Of a DNA stretch of 64,000 nucleotides, positions 19,116-27,865 are shown one piece after another. The DNA comes from Alkalimarinus sediminis (GTDB lineage: Bacteria; Pseudomonadota; Gammaproteobacteria; Pseudomonadales; Oleiphilaceae), in NCBI RefSeq assembly GCF_026427595.1, contig NZ_CP101527.1:3157001-3221000 (forward strand), in the 5' to 3' direction. The position numbers were made by a program, and so were the translations under genes. The notes beneath the pieces are model-generated. The model was given only the letters and a program-made list of their open reading frames with translations. It had not been told where the DNA came from and searched no databases. The first letter of the stretch is position 1; each line of letters begins with the position of its first letter.

Positions 19116-19192
19116 GGCTACATAGCTCAGTTGGTTAGAGCACATCACTCATAATGATGGGGTCCCAGGTTCGAATCCCGGTGTAGCCACCA
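19116..19192 (+). tRNA. Elongator tRNA-Met (anticodon CAT)
   Basis: The acceptor stem GGCTACA pairs with TGTAGCC at 19182-19188, then A and an encoded CCA. The anticodon loop CTCATAA has CAT at 19150-19152. The D-arm GCTC-AGTTGGTTA-GAGC and the rest are nearly identical to E. coli elongator tRNA-Met, including the A-C mismatch in the T-stem. It is not the initiator type because the first base pair is G-C. Confidence 0.96.
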
Positions 19193-19227
19193 CTTATTCA
19201 GTTTTACCTAGCGTAAAGCGCATAAAG

Positions 19228-19258
19228 ACCGCATAACCCGTTGGGATGCGGTTTTTTT
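19228..19258 (+). terminator. Rho-independent terminator after tRNA-Met
   Basis: ACCGCAT (19228-19234) pairs with ATGCGGT (19246-19252), extended inward by CCC/GGG, and is followed by a T-run to 19258. It is a textbook intrinsic terminator. Confidence 0.9.
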
Positions 19259-19431
19259 GTATCTGAGACACTCTCTAGAACTCACTCACCCTATTACTTC
19301 AAGCGCCTCACTGAACCCTCTATCGTCCTTTGGGCAACTAAAAGAGGGGCGCACAAAGCACTATTAATAGATAAATAGGCTCAGTGCACACTATAAATAA
19401 CACTCACGCGCAGCACAGATGAAAAGCTGAC

Positions 19432-19911
19432 TTATATATCTCGACACGCTGCGGGCAAAAAAGCTTTTTCTATGTCTGTTCGATTATCTCCCATGGCCGT
19501 CATGCCTGAAACGGCCTGCGAATAACCACACAGCCAAGAGAATGGACTGGCCGGGCTACCTGCAACAACAACTGGGCGCAAAGTCAGCACTTTATCCTTA
19601 AGGTTAATATTTACCTTGTTACCCATCGTAATGTGAAATGCCCCTTCAGATAACTCTATAGATGAAACATAGTTACCTATTAACTGGTTAGGCATGGGTA
19701 TTCCCGCTTGAGCATTATCTCTTGGAAAGAGACCTTTGAATTTATAGTAATCTTTTATGCTTGTCTTAAGCTCATCAGCAATGACTAGAGCCTCACTAAC
19801 CTGGGCTCTTGTTACATAGGTTTGGTAGGAGGGTATGGCCACCGCAGCCAAAATGCCAATAATTGAAACTACAATCATCAATTCAATAAGAGTAAAACCA
19901 CGCTCGTTCAT
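19432..19911 (-). CDS. Type IV pilin-like protein
   Basis: The product has 159 residues from ATG 19911, chosen because AAGGA lies 7 nt before it while the ATG at 19917 is too close to that site. A short class III leader (MNERG) precedes the [22 protein letters not shown] helix region, with Glu5 of the mature protein present. A Cys pair near the C-terminus (WLCG and FLPAACR) gives the disulphide-bounded D-region seen in PilA-type pilins. It is the last gene of a tight three-gene minus-strand cassette; no assembly ATPase or prepilin peptidase is nearby, so it would depend on machinery encoded elsewhere. Confidence 0.88.
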   Translation of the reverse strand: MNERGFTLIELMIVVSIIGILAAVAIPSYQTYVTRAQVSEALVIADELKTSIKDYYKFKGLFPRDNAQAGIPMPNQLIGNYVSSIELSEGAFHITMGNKVNINLKDKVLTLRPVVVAGSPASPFSWLCGYSQAVSGMTAMGDNRTDIEKAFLPAACRDI

Positions 19912-19921
19912 ATGCATATCC

Positions 19922-20914
19922 TTAAGCCACCTGTCCCATTTGAAATATTGGAAGATACATTGCTATTACCACTGCGCCAACAATGAGAGCGAGCGACACC
20001 TGTGTAAATAGCATTATTTTTTCTCTGAGTTTTGCCAGTTCACTCATATACTCGTATTCAATCTGTCCAAATGCATACTCTATTTCTGCACCCAAGGTAC
20101 CAAGCTCTCGCGCAATAAATATATCCTTTAGATAGCCATTTCTCGCGTTTTCTATGCCCGCTGCATCATCAGTTTCACCGATTAGCCGTAATGCACGTTT
20201 AAACGCCTCCTCACTTTGCAGTCCTCCTGCCATGAGAATATAACTATAACTAACCAGTAGGTATTTGAGGTGTAAACTACTGAGACGTTTGACTCCCGGC
20301 ACTCGCTTTATACCGCGACCAAGGGGCTCCAGCGCTGCTATCTTTTGACCTAATTTGGCAAACTGAACAACTACCCATAATACGAGAGGGATGATTACTA
20401 ACCACCATTGAACAAGAAACTGACTGACACCCAAAACCGTCTGAGTAAATGCAGGTAGCTCTGCCCCCATCGAGTCGAACATCGCTTGAAACTGTGGCAA
20501 AACCTTTAAAATATAAATGCCAGTGCAAACAAAGGCTAAAGACAAAATAACGAACATATAAATTGATAACGCTTTTAGCCCTTTCCATACCTGACTAGCA
20601 TAATCTCGATTCATCGATAAACAGACTTGAAGCGCTTTTAACGATGTATTGATGCTCGCACCAGATGACACAAGCAGCTGCAATAACTTTCTCATCGACG
20701 TTTCTGTCGCTAGCTTGTAAGGGCTCAACTGACCACTATCTACGCTTTGGCCCTTTAACAAGCATTCTAGGTAAGTTACCTTGCCGGTATCAATCCTGTT
20801 AAGATTTTTTAATTTAGCGATCGATTCTTCTACACTTAAGCCTGCACTCACCTGGCTATCTATGTGTCGAATGATTCTATTGAGGTCATTTTGCGCCTGG
20901 GAATTCAATATCAC
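19922..20914 (-). CDS. GspF/PilC-like inner-membrane platform protein
   Basis: The product has 330 residues, shorter than usual PilC/GspF (about 400). GTG start at 20914 with AGAGGA 6 nt upstream, a site that overlaps the stop of the preceding gene. The conserved stretch [20 protein letters not shown] and the C-terminal [19 protein letters not shown] are diagnostic of the T2SS F family; three hydrophobic helices lie near 118-140, 168-188 and 305-325. The N-terminal cytoplasmic half is reduced. Such proteins anchor the pilus or pseudopilus assembly motor. Gaps to its neighbours are 3-4 bp. Confidence 0.88.
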   Translation of the reverse strand: MILNSQAQNDLNRIIRHIDSQVSAGLSVEESIAKLKNLNRIDTGKVTYLECLLKGQSVDSGQLSPYKLATETSMRKLLQLLVSSGASINTSLKALQVCLSMNRDYASQVWKGLKALSIYMFVILSLAFVCTGIYILKVLPQFQAMFDSMGAELPAFTQTVLGVSQFLVQWWLVIIPLVLWVVVQFAKLGQKIAALEPLGRGIKRVPGVKRLSSLHLKYLLVSYSYILMAGGLQSEEAFKRALRLIGETDDAAGIENARNGYLKDIFIARELGTLGAEIEYAFGQIEYEYMSELAKLREKIMLFTQVSLALIVGAVVIAMYLPIFQMGQVA

Positions 20915-20917
20915 GGA

Positions 20918-21871
20918 TTATCCTCTACATACCGAAGGTAAAAACACTTTATTAATGGTCCTTGTGCCAACCTGCTCACCTACCCCACCCTTACACTGCC
21001 ACCGATTAACATGCATGGGTCCGGTAAAACCGTCGTACTTAATCAGAAAGCTTAATAAGTCACCCTGCGTAAACGGTGGCTGCTGCTTTAGCTCTACATG
21101 AATAGCGCCACTAGACGAGACACTAACGCCATGAGTAATCGACGAACCAAAACCACCCAATAGATAGTCAAAGTTTTGGTCACTCCACCGCCCTTTTAGT
21201 GCATATGCTTCACCTGCATCAACCTTGGCTGCAGCTGCCAACATTAAGGCTTCAGATAACTTTGCTTTTGCAAAAGCAATTTCAGCGTCCCGTAGCGCAA
21301 AGGCCACACTAGTAATAGATACCACCACAAATATCGCCAACTCAAAGGTGTACTGGTATGGCAAAATAAAGCCTTGGGAGTTAAATGGTTTATTGAGCAT
21401 ACTCGCACTGCCAAAACTAACCTGAAAAGCGCTATCACCAGTAAGGCCTGAGTTTGAATGGTCGCTATATTTTAGAGCTGCCTGATTAATCACTGAGGCT
21501 TTTCTTTGTAGTAGAAAAACAGGCGGAAGAGAGAGCAAAAATACCAATGCATATAGCTCTGCGGTTACAAACCAGGCTAGCAACGATAAAACAAGGTATA
21601 AAACACCAACCGATACTTTGACAGTACCAGGCTTAATACCCGCGATAACAGAAGAGTCTCTGAGTATTGATATCAAAGAAAGAATAAAAAAAGGATAGAA
21701 GAAACCTCTCAACAAAGGGGATAACGATAAGTCACCCGACCTGATTTGAATAGCCTTCCAATTTTGGTAGTGCCAGTAGTGCGCATATAACCCAAGCGTC
21801 AACGCATACAGCAAAATAATCGTCGTCGCCTTTGTCTCATAAAAGGGACTACTCTGCTTACTAAGTTCCAT
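20918..21871 (-). CDS. Multi-pass membrane protein fused to a degenerate pilin domain
   Basis: The product has 317 residues. Residues 1-125 form about four membrane helices; the start (TLGLYAHYWHYQNWKAI) resembles DUF4234-like membrane proteins. Residues about 173-225 (FELAIFVVVSITSVAFALRD, then AKAKLSEALMLAAAAKVDAGEAY) align with the pilin N-terminal helix, including Phe-Glu-Leu at the Glu5 position and the SEALxxA segment of the pilin at 19432. A C-terminal Cys pair (WQCK about 293, FLPSVCRG about 315) matches the pilin D-region. No prepilin leader or cleavage glycine is present, so it is probably not processed. First gene of the cassette. Confidence 0.75.
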   Translation of the reverse strand: MELSKQSSPFYETKATTIILLYALTLGLYAHYWHYQNWKAIQIRSGDLSLSPLLRGFFYPFFILSLISILRDSSVIAGIKPGTVKVSVGVLYLVLSLLAWFVTAELYALVFLLSLPPVFLLQRKASVINQAALKYSDHSNSGLTGDSAFQVSFGSASMLNKPFNSQGFILPYQYTFELAIFVVVSITSVAFALRDAEIAFAKAKLSEALMLAAAAKVDAGEAYALKGRWSDQNFDYLLGGFGSSITHGVSVSSSGAIHVELKQQPPFTQGDLLSFLIKYDGFTGPMHVNRWQCKGGVGEQVGTRTINKVFLPSVCRG

Positions 21872-22098
21872 TTAGTTCACTGCATCCTGCAATATAACGT
21901 TAAATCAATTTACCTGCGCATCTTACCAACAAATAGCCACAATAGATAATGGAGTGAGTTAAATCTACTCTTCACAGATTAACATTACCGACTATTAATT
22001 TTCACAATGCCTAATTAACCTGTAAATAGTATACACTTTTGATAAGCGCAAACAGCCATGCAACCTCTTGGGGCAGAGTCCGATCTATATTTGAACCT

Positions 22099-22968
22099 AT
22101 GAAAACAGTCACTACTCTTTCAGTCACTACTCTTTCAATCACGCTCTTACTATTTAGTAGCCTTATATCCGCTGCGCCTGCCTGTACACTAACGATGACT
22201 TATAAGGATGTAGGCAAGCCAGGATACATGGCGCCATCACCAGACAATACCGGGCTATACCAAGCACTTTATTTAGAAGCAGCTCAACGAATTGGATGCT
22301 CACTTATCATCAAACGCTTCCCGAAAAAGAGATCCCTAAGACAGTTACAAGCAGGCAAAATTGATATTTATCCAAGCACCGGTTTTGAAGAGAGTCGCTC
22401 GTTATACTTGCACTACATACCAAATGGTCTTTTTCGCAATGAGACATATTACGGCCTCTCACCCTTAAATACCGTTGAACTGGAAAGTATCGATGATATT
22501 AAAGATACCGAATTAACATGGATTATCGAAGCAGGCCGAACAACCGTGAATAGCGCAAAAGAAAAAAACATTCCTTATCAGGCATTGGTGGGGTTGACCC
22601 ATACCAAAGCGATAAAAATGATTGTTTGGAAGCGTAAAGTGTTCTATCAGATAGACACAGAAGACTACAACCGCTATCTCAAAGAGCAGGGTACAAGTGA
22701 TTTAACTCACCTAAATATCAAAACTCATAAATACTGCTGCGACGCTAAATCTCAAAAACTCTATGCGGGCATTTCTCGCTTCTCGCCAATCTACCAAGAA
22801 GAGCAGAACCCCGATTACGACCCGTTAATGCCACTATCACCAGAAAATTTCCCAACTCGATTAGTGCCAGGCTCTATCGGCCACCAACTCTCTCAGGCAT
22901 TAGAAGATATTTACACAAGCGGTAGACTGAACCAACTATTGAACGAATACAATATTGATTTGAATTGA
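22099..22968 (+). CDS. Periplasmic solute-binding protein, family 3-like
   Basis: The product has 289 residues from ATG 22099, which begins a proper signal peptide ending SLISAAPA; a longer TTG frame from 22039 would bury it. The fold-defining pieces of bacterial extracellular solute-binding family 3 are visible (GLYQALYLEAAQRIGCSL, LQAGKIDIYPSTGFEESR and a C-terminal YTSGRLNQLLNEY helix). A perfect 15-bp tandem duplication (22107-22136) repeats TLSVT inside the signal peptide. It is 56 bp before a lytic transglycosylase-like gene; together they have the two domains found fused in MltF, so a joint role in the cell wall is possible. An amino-acid sensor is the alternative. Confidence 0.75.
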   Translation: MKTVTTLSVTTLSITLLLFSSLISAAPACTLTMTYKDVGKPGYMAPSPDNTGLYQALYLEAAQRIGCSLIIKRFPKKRSLRQLQAGKIDIYPSTGFEESRSLYLHYIPNGLFRNETYYGLSPLNTVELESIDDIKDTELTWIIEAGRTTVNSAKEKNIPYQALVGLTHTKAIKMIVWKRKVFYQIDTEDYNRYLKEQGTSDLTHLNIKTHKYCCDAKSQKLYAGISRFSPIYQEEQNPDYDPLMPLSPENFPTRLVPGSIGHQLSQALEDIYTSGRLNQLLNEYNIDLN

Positions 22969-23024
22969 GCTCACTTAAACCTTATAACTAATCAACCTAG
23001 ACTTTATGTTGCGAGCACTCTCCC

Positions 23025-24092
23025 ATGAAACACCCATCAAACCTCAATAGGCGCAACTTTCTTTTAGCAGGGTCAGGTCTTGCGATCACATCTATCGCTG
23101 CCGATGCCTTTGGCCAAAACAGCTCAAATCAAACCACCGAAGATACCTCTTTACGTTTCTTAATCGACCGAAATAGCTCATTCGAGCTATCTGACAACGA
23201 GAGAGTTAAGCTAGAGAGAGCTGTTTTCGACTTTATGAAAACTCACTATTCGGGTATGTCTCTGCAGTTTTGGCAACAACCTTTTGAACAAATTGACTTT
23301 GAGAACCGGTTTACCAATATTATTTATTGGATCAATAAGGCAGTTAAGCATCATGAATCTCTCTATCCAGTCGACCCAATATGGGTAATCTCGCAAATTA
23401 AAGCAGAGTCACTATTCTGTGAGTTCGCACTCTCTCGCTCACTTGCCGCGGGCCTCTGCCAATTTATGCCCTACACCGCAAGAGCAGGCCATCAAATGAT
23501 TGTTGCCGGAGACCTTCCAGAACACCATCTCGCGCCTTATAAAAAACCCGAACTGGCCGACTCTTTAAAGCAGTATGAAGCCCTGATAAAAAAACGAAGC
23601 CATTTTATTAAAACAAATAAAAGTGCCAGATCTTTCAGCCTTGAGAAAGCCCTCAGTTATATGGCTGAGGGTCAAGACGCAAAAGAAGAAGCCCAGAAAC
23701 AATTAGACTATATGGCTGAGCTTAACACCATAAATGACAGTATCGCAGCAGCAAAAGACAACTACGTTGATTACATAGAGACCAACATCACCGAGCTTGG
23801 CAAACGTGATTTATTTGGCCACACGACTTTCTTTACTCAATTTGATGAACGATTCACCTACCAAAAGCCTATTTTCGCCATGGTTAAAATGCTAGCCAAC
23901 GCGTTACGGGTGAGAAGCGGCAATATACTTTCAGCCTCTGCAGCCTATAATGCTGGCTTGTCTAAAACTTGGACAAACCAACCTATCTACACACAGTATG
24001 GCTTAATGCCTGCCTATGAAGAAACAAGCCTGTACGTCAGCAAAATAATTGCGAACTATGAAGAGATCTCTGAACGCTATCATGCCGCTTAA
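23025..24092 (+). CDS. Tat-exported lytic transglycosylase-like (SLT) protein
   Basis: The product has 355 residues. The N-terminus has a twin-arginine signal (RRNFLLAGSGLAI) with cleavage near AFGQ. The SLT domain (about 118-180) shows the catalytic-Glu motif in QIKAESLFCEF followed by AAGLCQFMPYTARAG, and a later ASAAYNAGLSK segment matches the family. It would cleave peptidoglycan glycosidic bonds in the periplasm. A helical insertion sits between the two halves (about 185-260). Tat export is unusual for lytic transglycosylases. The neighbour upstream is a family 3 binding protein. Confidence 0.8.
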   Translation: MKHPSNLNRRNFLLAGSGLAITSIAADAFGQNSSNQTTEDTSLRFLIDRNSSFELSDNERVKLERAVFDFMKTHYSGMSLQFWQQPFEQIDFENRFTNIIYWINKAVKHHESLYPVDPIWVISQIKAESLFCEFALSRSLAAGLCQFMPYTARAGHQMIVAGDLPEHHLAPYKKPELADSLKQYEALIKKRSHFIKTNKSARSFSLEKALSYMAEGQDAKEEAQKQLDYMAELNTINDSIAAAKDNYVDYIETNITELGKRDLFGHTTFFTQFDERFTYQKPIFAMVKMLANALRVRSGNILSASAAYNAGLSKTWTNQPIYTQYGLMPAYEETSLYVSKIIANYEEISERYHAA

Positions 24093-24194
24093 AGCAATTG
24101 ATCGCTATTCACCTACAATAAACATCAAGCCATCACTATAATTGTTTAAGGTTAAACGCCTCTAAGATAATAAACTAAAAAAAGAGAGATTTAG

Positions 24195-26021
24195 ATGCCC
24201 TACTTTCATCGATTCAGCATAATAATGTTAATGGCATTGTCGTCCTCTTTTTGCGTTGCCGCAGTACCCGAGACTCAAGGCCCAGAGGCGAAAGCACTTG
24301 AGGCCAAAGCACTTGTGGCGAAAGTACCTGCAATTAAAGCACCAGAGGCCGAAACGAGAGACCCCGAAGCGGCAACAGGCGTTCAACTAAAGCGATCTGT
24401 CAAAGCCAATAGATATATGGTTTCTGCGGCCAACCCTTATGCAGTAGATGCAGGCTATCGAGTTCTAAAGCGAGGCGGTAGTGCGGTAGATGCTGCAATC
24501 GCCGTACAGATGGTACTAACACTTGTAGAGCCCCAATCATCAGGTATTGGAGGGGGAGCATTCCTTCTACACTGGGATAACAGCAACCACAAGCTAACCA
24601 CGTTGGACGGCCGCGAAACAGCCCCCTCTGCAGCAACAGAAACGCTATTCTTAGATAGCAAAGGCCAGCCTATCAATTGGTGGAATGCATTAGCGGGCGG
24701 TCGCTCGGTTGGTACTCCCGGTGTCATCGCAATGCTCGCCAAAGCTCATCAACAACACGGCAAATTACCTTGGAGCACTCTCTTTGAAGATGCCATAGCA
24801 CTATCCGAAAATGGGTTCCAAGTATCAGAGCGCTTACACCTTCTGGTAGCAAAAAAAACCAACCCAGCGCTAGGACGATATGAACAAGCATCGGACTATT
24901 TCTTTCCAAAGGGTCAACCGCTAGCCATAGGCTCGACGCTTCGCAACCCTGAACTAGCCGATACACTTAAACGAATTGCCACCGTTGGTCCAAAAGCATT
25001 TTATTCAGGTGACATCGCCAAGGACATTGTTCGCACTGTTCAGGGCGCACAAGACAACCCTGGGCTACTGACCGAACAAGACTTGGCTGCCTATCAGGCA
25101 AAGGAGCGGCCACCTGTCTGTGCCAATTACCACCAATATAGAGTTTGCGGTATGGGGCCTCCGACTTCCGGAGGAATTACCACACTGCAAATTCTATCAC
25201 TACTTGAGCCATACACACTTAGCCGCTACGCACCTATGGATGCAGATGCAGTCCACCTATTTAGCCAAGCCTCACGACTCGCTTATGCAGATCGAGACCT
25301 CTATATTGCAGATAGCGACTTTGTAGAAGTACCCGTTACAGGCCTGCTTGACCCGCAGTATCTAAAAACGCGATCAGCTCTTATCAACATAGAGCGTGAT
25401 ATGAGTAAGGCGACTGCAGGAGATGTTCCTAGCAGAGCTGCATTTTCAACAGGCAACACCCATGCGCAACCTTCAACTTCCCACATTTCTATTGTAGACG
25501 CATCAGGCAACGCAATATCGATGACCACCAGTATTGAAATGGCATTCGGCTCAACATTGATGGTGAGAGGCTTTTTACTTAATAACCAACTGACCGATTT
25601 CTCTTTCCGTCACCAACAACAAGGTAAACCGGTCGCAAATAGAGTTGAAGGACGCAAACGTCCGCGCAGCTCAATGTCTCCGATGATGATATTTGATAAA
25701 AACGATAAGCTAGTATTAGTCGTCGGCTCCCCCGGTGGAAGCAGGATTATTAACTATGTGGCCAAAACGATTATCGGCATTCTTGATTGGCAGCTCGACA
25801 TTCAACAGGCAATAGACTTACCCAATATATCCAATCGAAACGGCACGACTGACTTAGAAGTTGATACTCCTGCAGCTGACCTAAAACCAGAATTAGAGAG
25901 TAAAGGCCATGTGGTTAAATTGCGTGAGCTTAATAGTGGAATACACGCCATTTTAATCACACCTGATGGTTTAATTGGGGGAGCAGATTCTCGCAGAGAG
26001 GGAGAAGTAAAAGGCCAATAG
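24195..26021 (+). CDS. ggt: Gamma-glutamyltransferase
   Basis: The product has 608 residues. It cleaves or transfers the gamma-glutamyl group of glutathione in the periplasm; the precursor self-cleaves before a Thr, here the Thr in QPSTSHISIVDASG. The GSPGGSRIINYV and SSGIGGGAFLLHWD motifs are in place. The signal peptide is about 1-22, followed by a low-complexity repeat (AKAL/AKVP units, 24284-24343) not found in the family. The ribosome binding site is AGAGAG before ATG. Large and small subunits are both complete. Confidence 0.92.
   Translation: MPYFHRFSIIMLMALSSSFCVAAVPETQGPEAKALEAKALVAKVPAIKAPEAETRDPEAATGVQLKRSVKANRYMVSAANPYAVDAGYRVLKRGGSAVDAAIAVQMVLTLVEPQSSGIGGGAFLLHWDNSNHKLTTLDGRETAPSAATETLFLDSKGQPINWWNALAGGRSVGTPGVIAMLAKAHQQHGKLPWSTLFEDAIALSENGFQVSERLHLLVAKKTNPALGRYEQASDYFFPKGQPLAIGSTLRNPELADTLKRIATVGPKAFYSGDIAKDIVRTVQGAQDNPGLLTEQDLAAYQAKERPPVCANYHQYRVCGMGPPTSGGITTLQILSLLEPYTLSRYAPMDADAVHLFSQASRLAYADRDLYIADSDFVEVPVTGLLDPQYLKTRSALINIERDMSKATAGDVPSRAAFSTGNTHAQPSTSHISIVDASGNAISMTTSIEMAFGSTLMVRGFLLNNQLTDFSFRHQQQGKPVANRVEGRKRPRSSMSPMMIFDKNDKLVLVVGSPGGSRIINYVAKTIIGILDWQLDIQQAIDLPNISNRNGTTDLEVDTPAADLKPELESKGHVVKLRELNSGIHAILITPDGLIGGADSRREGEVKGQ
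24284..24343 (+). repeat. Four degenerate 15-bp units inside ggt
   Basis: Consecutive 15-bp units encode EAKAL, EAKAL, VAKVP and AIKAP just after the signal peptide. The first two differ at one base. It looks like recent slippage in a linker. Confidence 0.7.
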
Positions 26022-26422
26022 CCGAGAGAGAGCCCCACAACCTCAAAGCCCCCCATTGGTAAAAAACAGAGTTTCGTCGTTTTTTAAAAGAAATTGCCGG
26101 TTTATGGAATAAATTACCTTGTTAGCACACTCACCTGTATTCACTTCGTTAGGACGCGGTCGAGCGCTCTTCATGAAAATATACCCCGCCAGCACAAAGA
26201 TATTTTTTTCTTTTATATTCAATAAGATAAAAACATACCAATAATAAAACGTGATCTAACTCTCGAATTTTGCGACTCTAAATTCGTGCATTTCTATAGT
26301 CGCGAGTTAACATTAAGTCAACAGAAAATCTTCTCGGATACAAATTCTAGGTTGAACATACTAGCATTCTTAACTATATTGCTCACTTTATAAACTTAAC
26401 CAACCCCTGAGTCACAATATCT
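26022..26422. other. Intergenic region after ggt
   Basis: About 400 bp without a gene. AT-rich; GCGACT at 26270-26275 and AGTCGC at 26299-26304 (approximate) form a weak 6-bp inverted repeat. No terminator with a U-run, no convincing promoter and no small ORF with a good ribosome binding site were seen. Confidence 0.45.
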
Positions 26423-26758
26423 ATGCCTGAAAACATCACAATTGACCTGATTGAAAAGCTCGAAGAGATCACCAAAGACGACGAAATTAAAAAGTTAAAG
26501 AAGCAATTGTTAGCCGCCGATCAAAAGGCTGGCGCTGCAGAAAAGAAAGCTGATAAAGCCAACCGAGCAGCAGCAGAATCAAACAAACTTCTTGAGCGTT
26601 CAAAAAGCCAAGTAGCTGAGCAGCGTAAGAAGAACAAAACACTTCAATCTGCTTACAATCAGTTAAAACAGACAAGTGATCAAACAAAGCAAAAACTTGA
26701 AAATGCACTAAAAAGCATTGAAGAGCTTGAAGCTGCAGCAAACAGTGAAGACAAGTAA
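26423..26758 (+). CDS. Small coiled-coil protein of unknown function
   Basis: The product has 111 residues, Lys/Glu/Ala-rich and free of Cys, Trp and signal peptide. It reads as one continuous coiled coil (heptad-like AADQKAGAAEKKADKANRAA and LKQTSDQTKQKLENALKSIE). It probably sits in the cytoplasm. No ribosome binding site of strength and no family recognised. TTGATG/CATCAA just past the stop forms a weak 6-bp hairpin. It stands alone, between the ggt gene and the cytochrome gene. Confidence 0.65.
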   Translation: MPENITIDLIEKLEEITKDDEIKKLKKQLLAADQKAGAAEKKADKANRAAAESNKLLERSKSQVAEQRKKNKTLQSAYNQLKQTSDQTKQKLENALKSIEELEAAANSEDK

Positions 26759-26929
26759 ATTGATGTAGGCCATCAAGTTAACTTCGTTTAATTGTTTTGT
26801 ATTAAGTTGCTATACCCCTCTACCCTCTTCATAACATGAGGGACACAGGTTTATGGATATCTAATAGTTACTTCATTGAAAAGATTTATTCTGCTCACAC
26901 GTACATTTAACAACAGACAGACCTTCTTC

Positions 26930-27814
26930 ATGCGATGGCCCCTTTTTATAACTGTTCAATGCCTACTCATCCTAATTGTTGGCGCAGTCGTCTATGCCCA
27001 CAAAGATAATGTAATCGTCTTTAAAGCACCTCCAGATTCACTCACTCAATGGTACAAACCTGAAAACAAACGACAGGTATGGCTACATACGATGTTTAAT
27101 TTACGTCGTGAAATGCAAGCCGCCAGACACTATGCCGAGATTGGTGATAGCGAGCGGCTCACTAAATGGGTTACTAAACTGAGCGAGCACTATCTCAAAA
27201 TTGGCGATATGGTGCCTGAATGGTCTAAAACGTTAGACCAACAATCTATTTTAGCGCTACAAGCCAATAGCAAAAATGGGCAATTTGATGAGGCCATTTA
27301 TATGCTAGATAAAATAGGCAAAACCTGTGACTCATGCCATCAAGACTATAGAGCTATCACAGCTATTCAGTTTCGTGCGCCAGACTTTTCATCTACAGAA
27401 ATAACGTTACCCGTAACAGGCTCAAGCCACACAACCGAAACGCTTTCGTTCAATGCGCATATGACACAGTTGACCGAACAAGTTAATAACGTAAAGATAT
27501 TTGCAGAGGATGGTCTGGCAGAGCAGGCCTTATCCTCATATTCAGAGCTTGCGGAAGGGTTATCGGCACTGGGGGACGTCTGCTCAGACTGTCATAAAAA
27601 AGACACTAAAGTATTCCCAACTGCAGAAATCAGACAAACCATGTCTAACCTAGAAGAGAGCCTGAAAGACGGAACACTGAAAGAACAAGGCCGTTACTTA
27701 GGCACATTGGCCGTTCAAGCATGCGCCCGATGCCACGGAACCCACCGACTTGCTTTTGATATGAGAGAGCGTGTTTCTAGTGAAATGAAGTGGCTTGAAT
27801 TAATAAAACACTAG
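26930..27814 (+). CDS. Membrane-anchored c-type cytochrome with three heme sites
   Basis: The product has 294 residues from ATG 26930; an in-frame TTG at 26876 would add 18 basic residues. An N-terminal hydrophobic helix (LFITVQCLLILIVGAVVYA) acts as signal or anchor. Three CxxCH heme motifs are visible: CDSCH, CSDCH and CARCH, the first two ending helical segments in cytochrome-c-prime-like fashion (KIGKTCDSCHQDYR). It is likely a periplasmic electron carrier. No partner oxidase or reductase is adjacent. The stop codon lies inside a bidirectional terminator. Confidence 0.78.
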   Translation: MRWPLFITVQCLLILIVGAVVYAHKDNVIVFKAPPDSLTQWYKPENKRQVWLHTMFNLRREMQAARHYAEIGDSERLTKWVTKLSEHYLKIGDMVPEWSKTLDQQSILALQANSKNGQFDEAIYMLDKIGKTCDSCHQDYRAITAIQFRAPDFSSTEITLPVTGSSHTTETLSFNAHMTQLTEQVNNVKIFAEDGLAEQALSSYSELAEGLSALGDVCSDCHKKDTKVFPTAEIRQTMSNLEESLKDGTLKEQGRYLGTLAVQACARCHGTHRLAFDMRERVSSEMKWLELIKH

Positions 27815-27840
27815 CACCTGACCGCGCTAGTGTTTTATTA
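27801..27840. terminator. Bidirectional terminator between cytochrome and DHH genes
   Basis: A perfect 15-bp stem (27801-27815 with 27826-27840) and a 10-nt loop. The outer part is A-rich on one side and T-rich on the other, so it works for both convergent genes. It includes the end of the cytochrome coding sequence. Confidence 0.88.
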
Positions 27841-27865
27841 CACCTTAGAGAGCTTACCTTACCTC

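Noticed and set aside
26760-26776. TTGAT and ATCAA half-sites before the cytochrome gene
   Set aside because: They are 7 nt apart instead of 4, so this is not an FNR box; best read as a weak hairpin.
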